Positions 32,178-41,330 are shown, numbered from the stretch's first letter. The stretch: 64,000 nucleotides of DNA from Streptomyces sp. NBC_01803 (GCF_035917415.1 NZ_CP109073.1:3704501-3768500); one strand, 5' to 3'. A program made the numbers and translations. The notes: a model not told the origin generated them from the letters alone.

Positions 32178-33293
32178 TCACAGCCATCCGTTGCGCCGGA
32201 ACCCCCGGTAGAGCAGGAAGCACGAACTGAGGATCACGCCCCACACGAGCGGATAGCCGAACGTCCAGCCCAGCTCCGGCATGTGCTCGAAGTTCATGCC
32301 GTAGACGCCGCAAACCATGGTGGGCACGGCGATGATCGCCGCCCATGAGGTGATCTTGCGCATGTCCTCGTTCTGGGCCACCGTCACCTGGGCGAGGTTG
32401 GCCTGAAGGATCGAGTCGATGAGCGCGTCGAAGCCCGAGATCTGGTCGCTCACCCGCGACAGGTGATCCTCGACGTCCCGGAAGTACCGCCTGATGTCCG
32501 GGTCGATCAGCGGCAGCCCGTTGTCGGAGAGCTGCTGGAGCGGCCGGGCCAGCGGCGTCACGGCCCGCTTCAGCTCCATCAGCTCGCGCTTGAGCTGGTA
32601 GATCTGCCCGGGATCGGCGCCGCGCCCGGGGATGCCGGCGAAGACCGACAGCTCCACCTCGTCGATGTCGTCCCTGACCGCCTCGGAGACATCCAGGTAG
32701 TGGTCCACCACATGGTCCGCGATGGCGTGCAGCACGGCGGACGGCCCCTTGGCCAGATGCCCGGGGTCGGCCTCCAGGTGCTCCCGGAGCGGACCGAGCG
32801 AGCCGTGCCCGCCGTGCCGGACGGTGACCACGAAGTCCTTGCCGGTGAAGATCATGATCTCGCCGGTCTCCACCACCTCGCTGGTGGCGGTGAGCGCCGC
32901 GTGCTCGACGTAGCGGACCGTCTTCAGCACCATGAACAGCGTCTCGTCGTAACGGTCGAGCTTCGGCCGCTGGTGCGCGTGGACCGCGTCCTCCACGGCC
33001 AGCGGATGCAGCCCGAACAGCTCCGCCATCCCCGCGAACTCCTCCTCGGTCGGCTCGTGCAACCCGATCCACACGAATCCGCGCCCCGGCCGCCTGCGGA
33101 TGTAGTTCAGCGCCTCCTCGGGCGACCGGTGACCGTCGTGGCGCACGCCGCCGCGGTAGGCCGCGCAGTTGACGACCGCGGTGCCCAACGGGGAGCGGGC
33201 CGGGTGGCTCAGGTCCACCTTGCCCTGCGAGGTCCCGTCACCCCCCGGCCGGCGCTGCGTCAGCCGGACGGCCTTGCGGAGACTGCGGATCAT
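32178..33293 (-). CDS. corA: CorA-type magnesium/cobalt transporter
   Basis: This 371-residue protein has the large cytoplasmic N-terminal domain of CorA (FVWIGLHEPTEEEFAGMAELFGLHPLAVEDA, KTVRYVEHA), a long stalk helix and two C-terminal helices. The selectivity motif YGMNFEHMPEL sits between the helices. The pentamer imports Mg2+ across the cytoplasmic membrane. ATG 33293 has AGGAGG ten bases upstream; a GTG two codons earlier is a possible alternative. Confidence 0.92.
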   Translation of the reverse strand: MIRSLRKAVRLTQRRPGGDGTSQGKVDLSHPARSPLGTAVVNCAAYRGGVRHDGHRSPEEALNYIRRRPGRGFVWIGLHEPTEEEFAGMAELFGLHPLAVEDAVHAHQRPKLDRYDETLFMVLKTVRYVEHAALTATSEVVETGEIMIFTGKDFVVTVRHGGHGSLGPLREHLEADPGHLAKGPSAVLHAIADHVVDHYLDVSEAVRDDIDEVELSVFAGIPGRGADPGQIYQLKRELMELKRAVTPLARPLQQLSDNGLPLIDPDIRRYFRDVEDHLSRVSDQISGFDALIDSILQANLAQVTVAQNEDMRKITSWAAIIAVPTMVCGVYGMNFEHMPELGWTFGYPLVWGVILSSCFLLYRGFRRNGWL

Positions 33294-33324
33294 CGACACG
33301 GAACCTCCTGTGTCCGCCATGGAG

Positions 33325-33813
33325 TCAGCGGTAGTTGACAAACTGCACCGCGAAGTCGAAATCGGCTTCCCGCACCAGCCGCTGAACCTCCTGCAGCGCG
33401 TCCCTGCTCTTGGAGCTCACCCGCAGCTCGTCACCCTGGACCTGCGCCTTGACGCCCTTGGGGCCCTCGTCCCTGATCAGCTTGGTGACCTTCTTGGCGT
33501 CCTCGGTGGAGATGCCCTCCTTGACCGTGGAGTACAGCCGGTACTCCTTGCCGGACGCCTGCGGCTCGCCCGAGTCCAGCGCCTTGAGGGAGATGCCGCG
33601 CTTGATCAGCTTCGACTGGAAGATGTCGAGCACGGCCATGGCCCGCTCCTCGGCGTTGGCCCGGATCTCGATCCGCTCCCCGGACCACGCGATCGACGCG
33701 CCGACACCGCGGAAGTCGTAGCGCTGGGAGATCTCCTTGGACGCCTGGTTCAGCGCGTTGTCGACCTCCTGCCGGTCGACCTTCGAGACGATGTCGAAAC
33801 TGGAGTCGGCCAT
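33325..33813 (-). CDS. YajQ-family nucleotide-binding protein
   Basis: This 162-residue protein is a typical Yaj[54 protein letters not shown] and a C-terminal [19 protein letters not shown]. It has two ferredoxin-like folds that bind nucleotides or RNA; some homologues bind cyclic di-GMP. It is 31 bp upstream of the corA start on the same strand, with its ATG shortly before the divergent tRNA-Tyr gene. Confidence 0.92.
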   Translation of the reverse strand: MADSSFDIVSKVDRQEVDNALNQASKEISQRYDFRGVGASIAWSGERIEIRANAEERAMAVLDIFQSKLIKRGISLKALDSGEPQASGKEYRLYSTVKEGISTEDAKKVTKLIRDEGPKGVKAQVQGDELRVSSKSRDALQEVQRLVREADFDFAVQFVNYR

Positions 33814-33949
33814 GGTGTGTCTGGCTCCTCGTGCTCTGGCTCATCGGGCTGGGTCGGCGCTCAGCCTAGCCACCCGCTACCCCGAACCACCCCACACAAC
33901 CGAGTGGCGGACCACCCCCCGAGATCGGGTATCGTTTACCGCGTTGCGA

Positions 33950-34031
<82 letters not shown>

Positions 34032-34040
34032 CCCAGCGAA

Positions 34041-34079
34041 AAAGGCCCCTGACCTGCGGTTCAGCAGGTGAGGGGCCTT
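34041..34079 (+). terminator. Terminator after tRNA-Tyr
   Basis: The arms AGGCCCCTGACCTGC and GCAGGTGAGGGGCCT pair with one mismatch around a 6-base loop (GGTTCA), ending CCTTCCC. It begins ten bases after the tRNA. Confidence 0.7.
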
Positions 34080-34189
34080 CCCTGTTCGCCCATCGACATC
34101 ACAGGCGTGCCCTGTGTTCCTTTTTGCCGCACCGGATTCCGCCTGCTGACCAGTGCGTGTGGGGTACGGGTGGGACAGCGCGGATACCC

Positions 34190-34378
34190 TCAGGGTCGCT
34201 TGGTCTCTCCGCTGAGGCGCGCGGAGATCTTCATGTTCGCGGCATCGTCGCTGTTCTCAATGGACTTGGCGTGGACCCGGAACAGCACGGTGATGCTGTG
34301 CCCCGCCCGCCTGGCAACGGTCTGCGGGTCGACCCCCGAACGCCAGCCAGGTGAGACAGCCGCGTGTCGGAGGTCGTA
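34190..34378 (-). pseudogene. Remnant of a tyrosine-recombinase integrase (C-terminus)
   Basis: The last 62 codons before the stop at 34190 read YDLRHAAVSPGWRSGVDPQT, then VARRAGHSITVLFRVHAKSIE and DDAANMKISARL. This is the C-terminal catalytic end of actinobacterial tyrosine integrases: the Arg-His box, the GHS box and the final helix. The catalytic Tyr of the usual RVYAK is His here, and no recognisable domain precedes the fragment, so it is inactive. Its 3' end points at tRNA-Tyr, as int genes of tRNA-inserted elements do. It marks a former element. The rest of 34080-34681 holds no gene I can support. Confidence 0.75.
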
Positions 34379-34681
34379 CCGAGCCTGGGGCGCACCCCGG
34401 GACCGGAGACGGTGGCGGCCGTGTGCCGGCAGCCACGCAAGGCCCTGGAGGACGGCAAGAACGAACCGGACGCCGCACGACGTCCGAACCGGTCCTGGCC
34501 CGGCAGCTGTTCGGCCGCCTTGGTGAGGCGGGTGGTGGGCCTGCGTGAGTGAAGCCGCGGTCGAGGTGGAGGCGGTGCGTCCTGGCTTCGGCGTCGCTCG
34601 ATCCGTCTGATGCTCGTCGGGCACCACACCCCTCCCTCCCCGTGCGGGAGCGGCGGGGAAGGGGGGGTGGCGGGGAAGTGG

Positions 34682-36271
34682 CTACTGACCCACGTGGCCC
34701 GGCTGGAGCACCTTGGTGAACAGGACGGTGCCGCCCACCTCGCGCAGCCGCACCGTCAGCTCGCCGCTGGCGCCGTCGATGTCCACCTCGCCGTAGAACT
34801 GGTAGCCCTCGACGGGAGAGACCTCCAGCCGGTCCGGGGCCTTGACGAAGACCAGCTCCGGGCCGAAGGTGCCGTCCAGGTCATTCGCCGGGTAGCCACC
34901 GGCGTTCAGCGGGCCGGTGACGAACTCCCAGAACGGCTCGAAATCGGTGAACGCGGCCCGCGACGGCTGGTAGTGCTGCGCAGAGGTGTAGTGCACGTCC
35001 GCGGTCAGCCACACCGTGCCGGTGATCCGCCGGTGTTTGATGAAGCGCAGCAACTCGGCGATCTGGAGCTCGCGGCCGAGCGGGGCGCCCGGGTCGGCGT
35101 TCGCGACGGCCTCGAAGTCCGGGGTGCCGTAATCCGGCACCACGACCCCCAGCGGCATATCGGCGGCGATGACCTTCCACACCGCCCGCGACCTGGACAG
35201 CTCGCGCTTGAGCCAGTCCAACTGCTCCCGCCCGAGGATGCCCTGGGTGTCCTCGGGCTGCCGGTTGGGCGAGTTGGCGTTGCGGAAGGTGCGCATATCG
35301 AGGACGAAGACGTCCAGCAGCGGCCCGTGCCGCACCACCCGGTGCACGCGACCCTCCTGGGCGCCGGCGGTGGGCAGCGTCGAGATCGGGAAGTACTCCG
35401 CGTACGCCTGCCTGGCCCGCGTCGCGAGGACGTCCACGGACTTCTCCGTGTAGCGGGCGTCGTCCAGGATCTCGCCGGGGTACCAGTTATTGGTCACCTC
35501 ATGGTCGTCCCACTGCACGATCGAAGGCACCTGGGCGTTGAAACGCCGCAGGTTCTCATCGAGGAGGTTATAGCGGAAGTTCCCCCGGAACTCGGCGAGG
35601 GTCTCGGCCACCTTCGCCTTCTCGTCCGTGGTGATGTTCCGGTAGACCCGCCCGTCCGGCAGGGTCACGCTCTCCTTGATCGGCTCGTCCGCGTAGATGC
35701 TGTCGCCGCTGAGGAGAAAGAAGTCCGGGTCGCGCAGGCGCATCTCCTCGAAGACGCGGTAGCCGCCGATCTCCGGGTTGATGCCGAAGCCCTGTCCCGC
35801 CAGGTCGCCCGACCACACGAATCGCACATTGCCGCGCCGCCGTACGGGCGCGGTGCGGAAGGTGCCGGTCACCGGCTCACCGGTGCGCCGCGGGTCGTCC
35901 GGGTCCGCGAGCACGACCCGGTAGTGCACCTGCTCGCCGGGCGGCAGACCGCGCAGCGCGGTGGTCCCCGTGAAGTCGGTGCCGGGACCGACGATCGGGC
36001 CGCGCCAGCGGCGTGCGTTGCGGAAGGATTCGGTCGCTGAGGTCTCGACGATCATCCGGGCCGGGCGGTCTGCCCGCGCCCAGATCAGTCCCGAGGAGCT
36101 GGTCACATCCCCGACCTGCACGCCCCAGCGGGCGGCGGGCCGTCCGCTGAGGGCCAGCGCGGGCGCCATGCCGGACAGCGCCGTCGGCAGGGCGAGCGCC
36201 GTCGACGCGACGGCACCGCCCCGCAGTATCGCCCGCCGACCGACGGATCTTCCGGAATGCTGCGCCGTCAT
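34682..36271 (-). CDS. phoD: Alkaline phosphatase D (PhoD), Tat-exported
   Basis: This 529-residue secreted phosphodiesterase/phosphatase carries a twin-arginine signal (GRRAILRGGAVASTALALP, residues about 9-30). A PhoD N-terminal domain (GVQVGDVTSSSGLIWARADR) is followed by the metal-binding catalytic domain with SGDSIYADEPI, WDDHEVTNNWY, ADMPLGVVVPDYG and TADVHYTSAQHY. PhoD enzymes use Ca/Fe and work under phosphate limitation. ATG 36271 is chosen because AGGAGG lies six bases upstream. The 410 bp upstream contain a 15-bp direct repeat, but I see no clear PHO box. Confidence 0.92.
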   Translation of the reverse strand: MTAQHSGRSVGRRAILRGGAVASTALALPTALSGMAPALALSGRPAARWGVQVGDVTSSSGLIWARADRPARMIVETSATESFRNARRWRGPIVGPGTDFTGTTALRGLPPGEQVHYRVVLADPDDPRRTGEPVTGTFRTAPVRRRGNVRFVWSGDLAGQGFGINPEIGGYRVFEEMRLRDPDFFLLSGDSIYADEPIKESVTLPDGRVYRNITTDEKAKVAETLAEFRGNFRYNLLDENLRRFNAQVPSIVQWDDHEVTNNWYPGEILDDARYTEKSVDVLATRARQAYAEYFPISTLPTAGAQEGRVHRVVRHGPLLDVFVLDMRTFRNANSPNRQPEDTQGILGREQLDWLKRELSRSRAVWKVIAADMPLGVVVPDYGTPDFEAVANADPGAPLGRELQIAELLRFIKHRRITGTVWLTADVHYTSAQHYQPSRAAFTDFEPFWEFVTGPLNAGGYPANDLDGTFGPELVFVKAPDRLEVSPVEGYQFYGEVDIDGASGELTVRLREVGGTVLFTKVLQPGHVGQ

Positions 36272-36387
36272 GGGGAACCTCCTGGTGCTTGTCATATGTG
36301 GCAGTTGAGCAGCATGGTCCGTTACCGGCGATACCGGATGCCCTGAGGCATAACGCTCAGTAAATACCTGGCCAATGTTGCGGCCCG

Positions 36388-36417
36388 GCGGTCAGGTCAC
36401 GCGCGGTCAGGTCACGC
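36388..36417. repeat. Perfect 15-bp tandem repeat upstream of phoD
   Basis: The unit GCGGTCAGGTCACGC occurs at 36388-36402 and 36403-36417. It lies in the 400-bp gap between phoD and the aminopeptidase gene. Direct repeats upstream of phosphatase genes are PhoP-box-like in layout, but the sequence is not the 11-bp GTTCACC type, although each unit contains GTCA. Confidence 0.5.
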
Positions 36418-36671
36418 GGGCAGGGGTCGCTCGGGCGACCGTCGCCCGGCATCAGGACGACGGCGGCCAGCGGCGGCAGGAACAGAAGCACCAGCGGCAC
36501 GCCGGAGCGGGGCCGTGATTCCCGCGAGTTCGTGAAAACCGAAGGTGGTGGAGCGGGAACTCGCGGCTCCGATGTGCCGATTTCCGGCCTGCCCGCGCGG
36601 GCGCGCGGGCTCGCGGTGAACATGCGGGTGGGCGTGGGGATGGTCAGCGCTGCGACGGTTCGCTGCCCGGA

Positions 36672-37439
36672 TCAGGGCAGGGTCAGGATGCGGGGGCCTT
36701 CTTCGGTGATGGCGACGGTGTGCTCGATGTGGGCTGCCCGGCTGCCGTCGGTGGTGAGGAGAGTCCAGCCGTCGGTGCCGGTGCGGTAGCCGTCGTGTCC
36801 GCCCGCCATGAGCATGGGTTCGATGGCGAGGGTCAGGCCGTGGCGGAGGGGAAAGCCGCGGCGGGGGCGTCCCCGGTTGGGGACGTGGGGGTCTTCGTGC
36901 ATGTGGCGGCCGATGCCGTGGCCGCCGAAGTCGGCGGGCATGCCGCAGCGGGCTGCTGCGGCGACGGCGCCGATGGCGTGGGAGATGTCGCCGACGCGGT
37001 TGCCGGGGGTGGCGGCGGCGATGCCGGCGTCGAGGGCGCGCTGGGCGGCGTTGATCAGCTCCACGTCAGCGGGCCGGGGGGTGCCGACGGTGAAGCTGAT
37101 GGCGGCGTCGCCGGTCCAGCCGTCGAGCTCCGCGCCGCAGTCGATGCTGACCAGGTCGCCGTCGCGCAGGCGGTAGTGGGTGGGGATGCCGTGGACGATG
37201 GCGTCGTTGACCGAGGCGCAGATCACCGCGGGGAAGGGGGTGGGGGCGAAGGAGGGCCGGTAGCCGAGGAAGGGCGAGCGGGCCCGGGCCTTCTTCAGAA
37301 CGGTGCGGGCCGCTTCGTCCAGCTCCCGCAGGGACACCCCGACGCCCGCTGCTTCCTGGACGGCGGCGAGGGTTTGGGCCACGACGCGCCCGGCTTCGCG
37401 CATCGCGTCCAGCGCCGTATCGGTCTTGATCTCCACCAT
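36672..37439 (-). CDS. map: Type I methionine aminopeptidase (paralogue)
   Basis: This 255-residue cytosolic metallo-aminopeptidase removes initiator Met. The five metal ligands can be traced: Asp in SIDCGAELDGW, Asp in TGDAAISF, His in FGGHGIGRHMHEDPHV, Glu in LAIEPMLMAGG and Glu near the end in IEHTVAI. There is no N-terminal SH3-binding zinc extension. Streptomyces usually have other map genes (one in the ribosomal-protein cluster), so this is probably an extra copy. It is divergent from a small XRE regulator 64 bp away, an uncommon pairing. Confidence 0.9.
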   Translation of the reverse strand: MVEIKTDTALDAMREAGRVVAQTLAAVQEAAGVGVSLRELDEAARTVLKKARARSPFLGYRPSFAPTPFPAVICASVNDAIVHGIPTHYRLRDGDLVSIDCGAELDGWTGDAAISFTVGTPRPADVELINAAQRALDAGIAAATPGNRVGDISHAIGAVAAAARCGMPADFGGHGIGRHMHEDPHVPNRGRPRRGFPLRHGLTLAIEPMLMAGGHDGYRTGTDGWTLLTTDGSRAAHIEHTVAITEEGPRILTLP

Positions 37440-37480
37440 GTCCTGCGACTCCCTGCCTCACGCGCCGACGTCCAATTCTT

Positions 37481-37490
37481 ATACCGGTAT
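37481..37490. promoter_or_regulatory. Palindrome between map and the XRE gene
   Basis: ATACCGGTAT is a perfect 10-bp palindrome in an AT-rich island (TTCTTATACCGGTATTAGTAT). A -10-like TAGTAT follows at 37491-37496, seven bases before the XRE ATG. It is the best candidate operator for the divergent pair. Confidence 0.5.
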
Positions 37491-37503
37491 TAGTATCACG
37501 GGC

Positions 37504-37779
37504 ATGGTGAGAACTCCTTTGACCCCGTGGGAACGGCAGCGCGGAGAGCGGTTCGGCGCGCTGCTGCGTCAGGCGCGCGGCGACCGCAGCATGGTGGACG
37601 TCGCCGCGGCGGCGGGGGTGTCGGCGGAGACGCTGCGCAAGATCGAGACCGGTCGGGCGCCGACTCCGGCGTTCTTCACCGTGGCGGCCCTGGCCGCAGC
37701 GCTGGAGGTGTCCTTGGACGAATTGGCCGCCGCCTGCGTGCGGGACAGCGACTGCGGTGAGCAGGCGCTTTCGGCGTGA
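37504..37779 (+). CDS. Small XRE-family helix-turn-helix regulator
   Basis: This 91-residue protein is essentially one XRE domain: LLRQARGDRSMVDVAAAAGVSAETLRKIETGRAPTPAFFTVAALAAALEVSLDEL (residues 20-75). It ends with a short tail containing CVRDSDCGE. It probably represses its own promoter and that of the divergent aminopeptidase gene through the ATACCGGTAT site (inference). The -10-like element is so close to the ATG that the mRNA may be leaderless. The 220 bp downstream to the sialidase gene hold nothing I can support. Confidence 0.85.
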   Translation: MVRTPLTPWERQRGERFGALLRQARGDRSMVDVAAAAGVSAETLRKIETGRAPTPAFFTVAALAAALEVSLDELAAACVRDSDCGEQALSA

Positions 37780-38000
37780 ATCTCGACGGTGGGTTCGGTG
37801 TGCGGGCCACCCGCGGGCTCACCGCCACCCTCGAACGACTCCGCGTCGACCGCCGCTGGTCCCGGGACACCTGGGCGAGACGCGCGCCACCCGGGAGCCG
37901 GCCGAGGACACGCTCGTCCGTCGGTGGCGCGTGCCGGAAGCGGTCACCCCGACACCGCGCGCGGCGCCCGGTTCCTCAAGGGCCTGGACGGCCCGGCGGC

Positions 38001-39221
38001 CTAGAGGCCCTCGATCCGCCGGAACTCGATCCGTTCGTACGGCCCTTCGGCGCCCGTCTCGAAGAACACCCCGGCCGTCCCGTCGTCCAGCTCGACCAGG
38101 TCCGAGTACGCCGCCGGATCGGCCGACAGGGACCGGAGCCGGTCGAACGTCCGGCCGCCGTCGTCGCTGCGCCACACCGTCAGGGCCTTCCGCGCGTCCG
38201 GGTTCGACGGCCCGGAGAACAGCAGTGGGCCGTCGCCCATCCCCACCACACTGCCCTGCACCACCGGCACGGCGTCCAGATCCCGCTGCGCCGCGTAGCC
38301 GTCGCCCTCCAACGACTCGCCGCCATCGGCCGAGTACGCGCCGACCCGGTTCCCCGGGCCCGTGCCGTTCTGGTCGCGGGAGCTGAAGTACAGCCGCCCG
38401 TCCGGGAGTTCCGCGACGGATGACTCGTTCGCGTTGACCAGGCCCTCGTACGTGCCGTCCACGTACCCGATCCGCCAGGTCTCGCCGCCGTCGTCGCTCA
38501 GCAGCGCGTGCGCGCCGTAGTACCTCGGCTCCTCGCCGGTGTCCGGCGAGCCCGGCGGCGGCGCGACCGAGTGGTTGGCCGGGACGACCAGCCGCCCCGC
38601 GCGCGCCCCGCGCGTCAGCGCGATCGCGTGGCCGGGACCCGTGGCGTACCAGCGCCAGTCGGGCAGTTTGACGTCCGCGGTGATCTCCCTCGGCCCGGTG
38701 AACGTCCTGCCGTCGTCGTCGCTCGTCTGCACGAAGACCCGACGGCTCTCCCGCGCCGTGACCTCGCCGCGCATGATCGCGGCCTCGGTCACCTCGCCGC
38801 CGTTGAAGGAGGTCAGCAGCACCACCCGTCCGGAGGCCGGATCGACCACGGGCGCGGGGTTGCCCCGGGTGTCACCGCCGCCCGCCGCCACCACGGTCAG
38901 CGGCTCCCACGTGCAGCCGCCGTCCGTCGAACGCCGGGCCACCACGTCGATGTGGCCGGTGTCGCCCGCGCCGCCGAGGCGGCCCTCGGCGAAGGCGAGC
39001 AGCGTGCCGTCCGGCGTGGTGACGGCGGCCGGGATCCGGTACGTGTCATAGCCGTCCGTGCCGGCCGTGAACGGCACCGACGACGCGCACGCCGCCCGCG
39101 AGTCCGTCCCGGGGTCCGCACCGGAATCCGTCATCGCCACCACCACCGTCGTTATCGCGCCCAACGCGGCCACCGCCGCCGTCACCACGAGAACCCGTCT
39201 GGCCCGGGAGAAGGGGAACAT
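38001..39221 (-). CDS. Exo-alpha-sialidase (GH33), exported
   Basis: This 406-residue protein has an N-terminal membrane/signal helix (RRVLVVTAAVAALGAITTVVVA). A six-bladed sialidase propeller follows. The catalytic-triad Arg is in YDTYRIPAAV, and five Asp-box motifs are recognisable: STDGGCTW, SDDDGRTF, SDDGGETW, SADGGESL (degenerate) and SDDGGRTF. ESSVAELPDGRLYFSSRDQN holds the conserved Glu. It should remove terminal sialic acids from glycans outside the cell. No signal-peptidase II Cys is present near the helix, so it may be secreted or anchored. Confidence 0.9.
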   Translation of the reverse strand: MFPFSRARRVLVVTAAVAALGAITTVVVAMTDSGADPGTDSRAACASSVPFTAGTDGYDTYRIPAAVTTPDGTLLAFAEGRLGGAGDTGHIDVVARRSTDGGCTWEPLTVVAAGGGDTRGNPAPVVDPASGRVVLLTSFNGGEVTEAAIMRGEVTARESRRVFVQTSDDDGRTFTGPREITADVKLPDWRWYATGPGHAIALTRGARAGRLVVPANHSVAPPPGSPDTGEEPRYYGAHALLSDDGGETWRIGYVDGTYEGLVNANESSVAELPDGRLYFSSRDQNGTGPGNRVGAYSADGGESLEGDGYAAQRDLDAVPVVQGSVVGMGDGPLLFSGPSNPDARKALTVWRSDDGGRTFDRLRSLSADPAAYSDLVELDDGTAGVFFETGAEGPYERIEFRRIEGL

Positions 39222-39261
39222 GCCCGGACCCTAGTCCAGACAGGGCAACGGACCCGCCCGA

Positions 39262-39921
39262 TCAGCGCAAGACGGCCGAGACCGCCGCCGGGATGGGCGT
39301 GTCCCCGTTGATCAGGTCCAGTGTCAGCCCCGCCGTGCCCGGCTTGTCCAGCAGCGTCATCAGCACCGCCGCCACGTCGTCCCGGGTGACCGCGCCGCGC
39401 GGGGCCTTCGCCGCCAGGTGGACCCGGCCCGTGCCATGGTCGTCGGTGAGGCGGCCGGGGCGCAGGATCGTCCAGTACAGGCCGGAACGGGCCCGGACGT
39501 TGTCGTCGGCGGCGCCCTTGGCCCGCAGATACGCGGCGAACACCGGATCGGTGCCCGGTGGTGGCTCCTCGTCCACGTTCATGGCCGAGACCACGACGAA
39601 CCGGCGGACCCCGACCCGCTCGGCGGCGTCCGCGAACAGCACGGCCGCCGCCCGGTCCACCGACTCCTTCCGCGCGGCGCCGCTCCCCGGGCCCGCGCCC
39701 GCCGCGAAGACGGCCGCGTCCGCGCCCTCCAGGTGCCGGGCGACGTCGTCCACGCCCGCCGACTCCAGGTCGCAGACGATCGGCTCCGCCCCGGCCGCGA
39801 GCAGTGCCCCGGCCTGGTCAGGTCTGCGGATCAGGCCCGAGACCTCGTCCCCGCGCCCGGCCAGCAGCCGTTCCAGGCGGCGGGCGATCTTGCCATGTCC
39901 TCCAGCGATCACTGTGCGCAT
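39262..39921 (-). CDS. NAD(P)-binding SDR-like protein (NmrA/HSCARG type)
   Basis: This 219-residue protein has the Rossmann glycine motif at its start (VIAGGHGKIARRLERLLAGRG), then IRRPDQAGALLAAGAEPIVCDLES, VVVSAMNVDEEPPPG and WTILRPGRLTDDHG, followed by a beta strand GAVTRDDVAAVLMTLLD. This is the atypical-SDR group of NAD(P)-sensing or isomerase-like proteins. No catalytic Tyr-Lys pair of classical SDRs is evident except AYLRAKGAAD. The substrate is unknown. Confidence 0.85.
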   Translation of the reverse strand: MRTVIAGGHGKIARRLERLLAGRGDEVSGLIRRPDQAGALLAAGAEPIVCDLESAGVDDVARHLEGADAAVFAAGAGPGSGAARKESVDRAAAVLFADAAERVGVRRFVVVSAMNVDEEPPPGTDPVFAAYLRAKGAADDNVRARSGLYWTILRPGRLTDDHGTGRVHLAAKAPRGAVTRDDVAAVLMTLLDKPGTAGLTLDLINGDTPIPAAVSAVLR

Positions 39922-39944
39922 GCGTCCGACCGTACGCCCGCCGA

Positions 39945-40030
39945 TCGCCGGACGCGGATCGCCGTGCGCCCGCCGATCGCCCGCCGCCCGCCGCCCGCCG
40001 CCCGCCGCACGCGGATCGCCGGAACGCGGG
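39945..40030. repeat. GC-rich simple repeats between two genes
   Basis: The gap contains CGCCGATCGCC repeated and a run of CCGCCGC triplet-like units (ATCGCCCGCCGCCCGCCGCC), with three CGCGGATCGCC-like motifs. It lies between the amidohydrolase 3' end and the NAD(P)-binding gene start. It is probably slippage-prone low-complexity DNA. Confidence 0.6.
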
Positions 40031-40042
40031 CTGGGGCGGGTT

Positions 40043-41248
40043 CTACCCGGTCGCCTGCCGGGGCAGCCCGAGCCCGTTCGACGGCGGCGGATCGCCGTAC
40101 TCGCGCACCGCGCTCGTCCGGGCCACGATCCGGCCCCGGTGGATCACCAGCCGGCTGTAGGCGAGCGACAGCGCCTCCGCGATCGTCTCGCCGCGGACCG
40201 CGAGCAACTCGGCCGGGAACCCGGCGTCGATCCGCACCTCGGGCAGCGCCAGCGCGGCCCGCGCCCGCCCGCTGACGGCGGCATAGGCGTCCGGCGCGCC
40301 GCACTCGCCGCGCGAGGCCAGCAGGAACGCCGCCTCCAGCGGATCGCCGCGGCCCACCGGGTTGGCGGCGTCGCGCAGCGCCCCGCCGCCCGCCGCGACG
40401 CGGACCCCCGCGGTGGTGAGGAGGCGGACCGGCGTGATCCGTCCGGGCCGGTGGCCGGGGGAGAGCGCGCAGGGGCCCTGCGGCAGGCACACGACGGTGA
40501 TCCCGGCGGCGGCGAGCCGGTCGGCGGCGCGGGCGGCGGCGGCCGGGGGCAGCAGGGAGAGCCCGGTGCACGGGCCGATCGTCACCCCCGGCCGGTGCGC
40601 GGCGGCGGCGGACGCCAGCCGGGCGAGCCGGACCGGGTCGTCGCCCTCGGTGTGCAGGTCGACGGCGCGGCCGTGGTCGCCGGCCAGGCCGAGGACGATG
40701 TCGAGATAGCCGGCCGGGTCGGGATCGACGTCGGGGCAGCCGCCCAGCGCGTCGGCGCCCATCTTGGCGGCGTCGTGGAGCTGGGCGCGGTTGTCGGCGC
40801 CGGCCAGGCCGGTCAGCAGCCGGGGCGCGGCCACGGTGGCGAGATCCGCCAGGCCGCGCAGCGCGCGCCGGACGTCCAGGGCGGCCTCCAACGCGGTCAG
40901 GCCGCGCGCGTCCCCGACCCGGACGTGGCTGCGCTGGGCGGTCGCACCGTGGCCGAGCTGGGCGAGCACCGCCTCGGTGACGCGGCGGCGCAGGTCGCGC
41001 GGGGTGTCGGGCGGGGGCGCCGCCACGGTCCGGGCCCCGGTCAGGGCCGTGTCGTGGTGGGCGTGCGGCTCGGCGGGGGCGGGGAGCAGCAGGTAGCCGG
41101 TGAGGTCGAGGCGCGAGCCGCCGTCCCCGTCCGGGGTGGACAGGCTGCCGGGGGTGCCGACGGCCTCGACCCGGCCGCCGCTCAGCCGGACGTCGACGGT
41201 CCGGCCGTCGGAGAGCCGCGGCCCGCTGAGTACTAGACGCTCTGGCAT
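40043..41248 (-). CDS. Amidohydrolase family protein (cytosine-deaminase-like)
   Basis: This 401-residue metal-dependent hydrolase has the composite beta-sandwich start (GPRLSDGRTVDVRLSGGRVEAVG), the metal site EPHAHHDTAL (HxH; family consensus is DAHVHLD), VDLHTEGDD in place of the DLHxDE site, and PQGPCALSPGH and AGGGALRDAANPVGRGDPLEA near the C-terminus, where cytosine deaminases have SDN-type residues. Several of the ligands are therefore conserved only loosely. The closest known activity is cytosine or N-isopropylammelide-type deamination, but the substrate cannot be called. It ends close to a GC-rich repeat tract. Confidence 0.8.
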   Translation of the reverse strand: MPERLVLSGPRLSDGRTVDVRLSGGRVEAVGTPGSLSTPDGDGGSRLDLTGYLLLPAPAEPHAHHDTALTGARTVAAPPPDTPRDLRRRVTEAVLAQLGHGATAQRSHVRVGDARGLTALEAALDVRRALRGLADLATVAAPRLLTGLAGADNRAQLHDAAKMGADALGGCPDVDPDPAGYLDIVLGLAGDHGRAVDLHTEGDDPVRLARLASAAAAHRPGVTIGPCTGLSLLPPAAAARAADRLAAAGITVVCLPQGPCALSPGHRPGRITPVRLLTTAGVRVAAGGGALRDAANPVGRGDPLEAAFLLASRGECGAPDAYAAVSGRARAALALPEVRIDAGFPAELLAVRGETIAEALSLAYSRLVIHRGRIVARTSAVREYGDPPPSNGLGLPRQATG

Positions 41249-41330
41249 CGTGTGCGAGCCTAGAGGCCGGTTGGCCCGGCCTTTACGGATTTCGCCTTCC
41301 GGGTCAGAGCGTGTAATCTCTTGAGCGCTC

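Noticed and set aside
34231-34629. Longer reading of the tyrosine-integrase relic
   Set aside because: Upstream of the YDLRHA box no frame shows integrase motifs, so only the last 62 codons are supported.
36357-36623. 88-codon minus-strand ORF upstream of the phoD gene
   Set aside because: It has a short hydrophobic stretch, but no ribosome-binding site, no recognisable family, and it contains the 15-bp tandem repeat.
37776-38423. Possible gene after the XRE regulator
   Set aside because: Mostly antisense to the sialidase gene and without family pattern.
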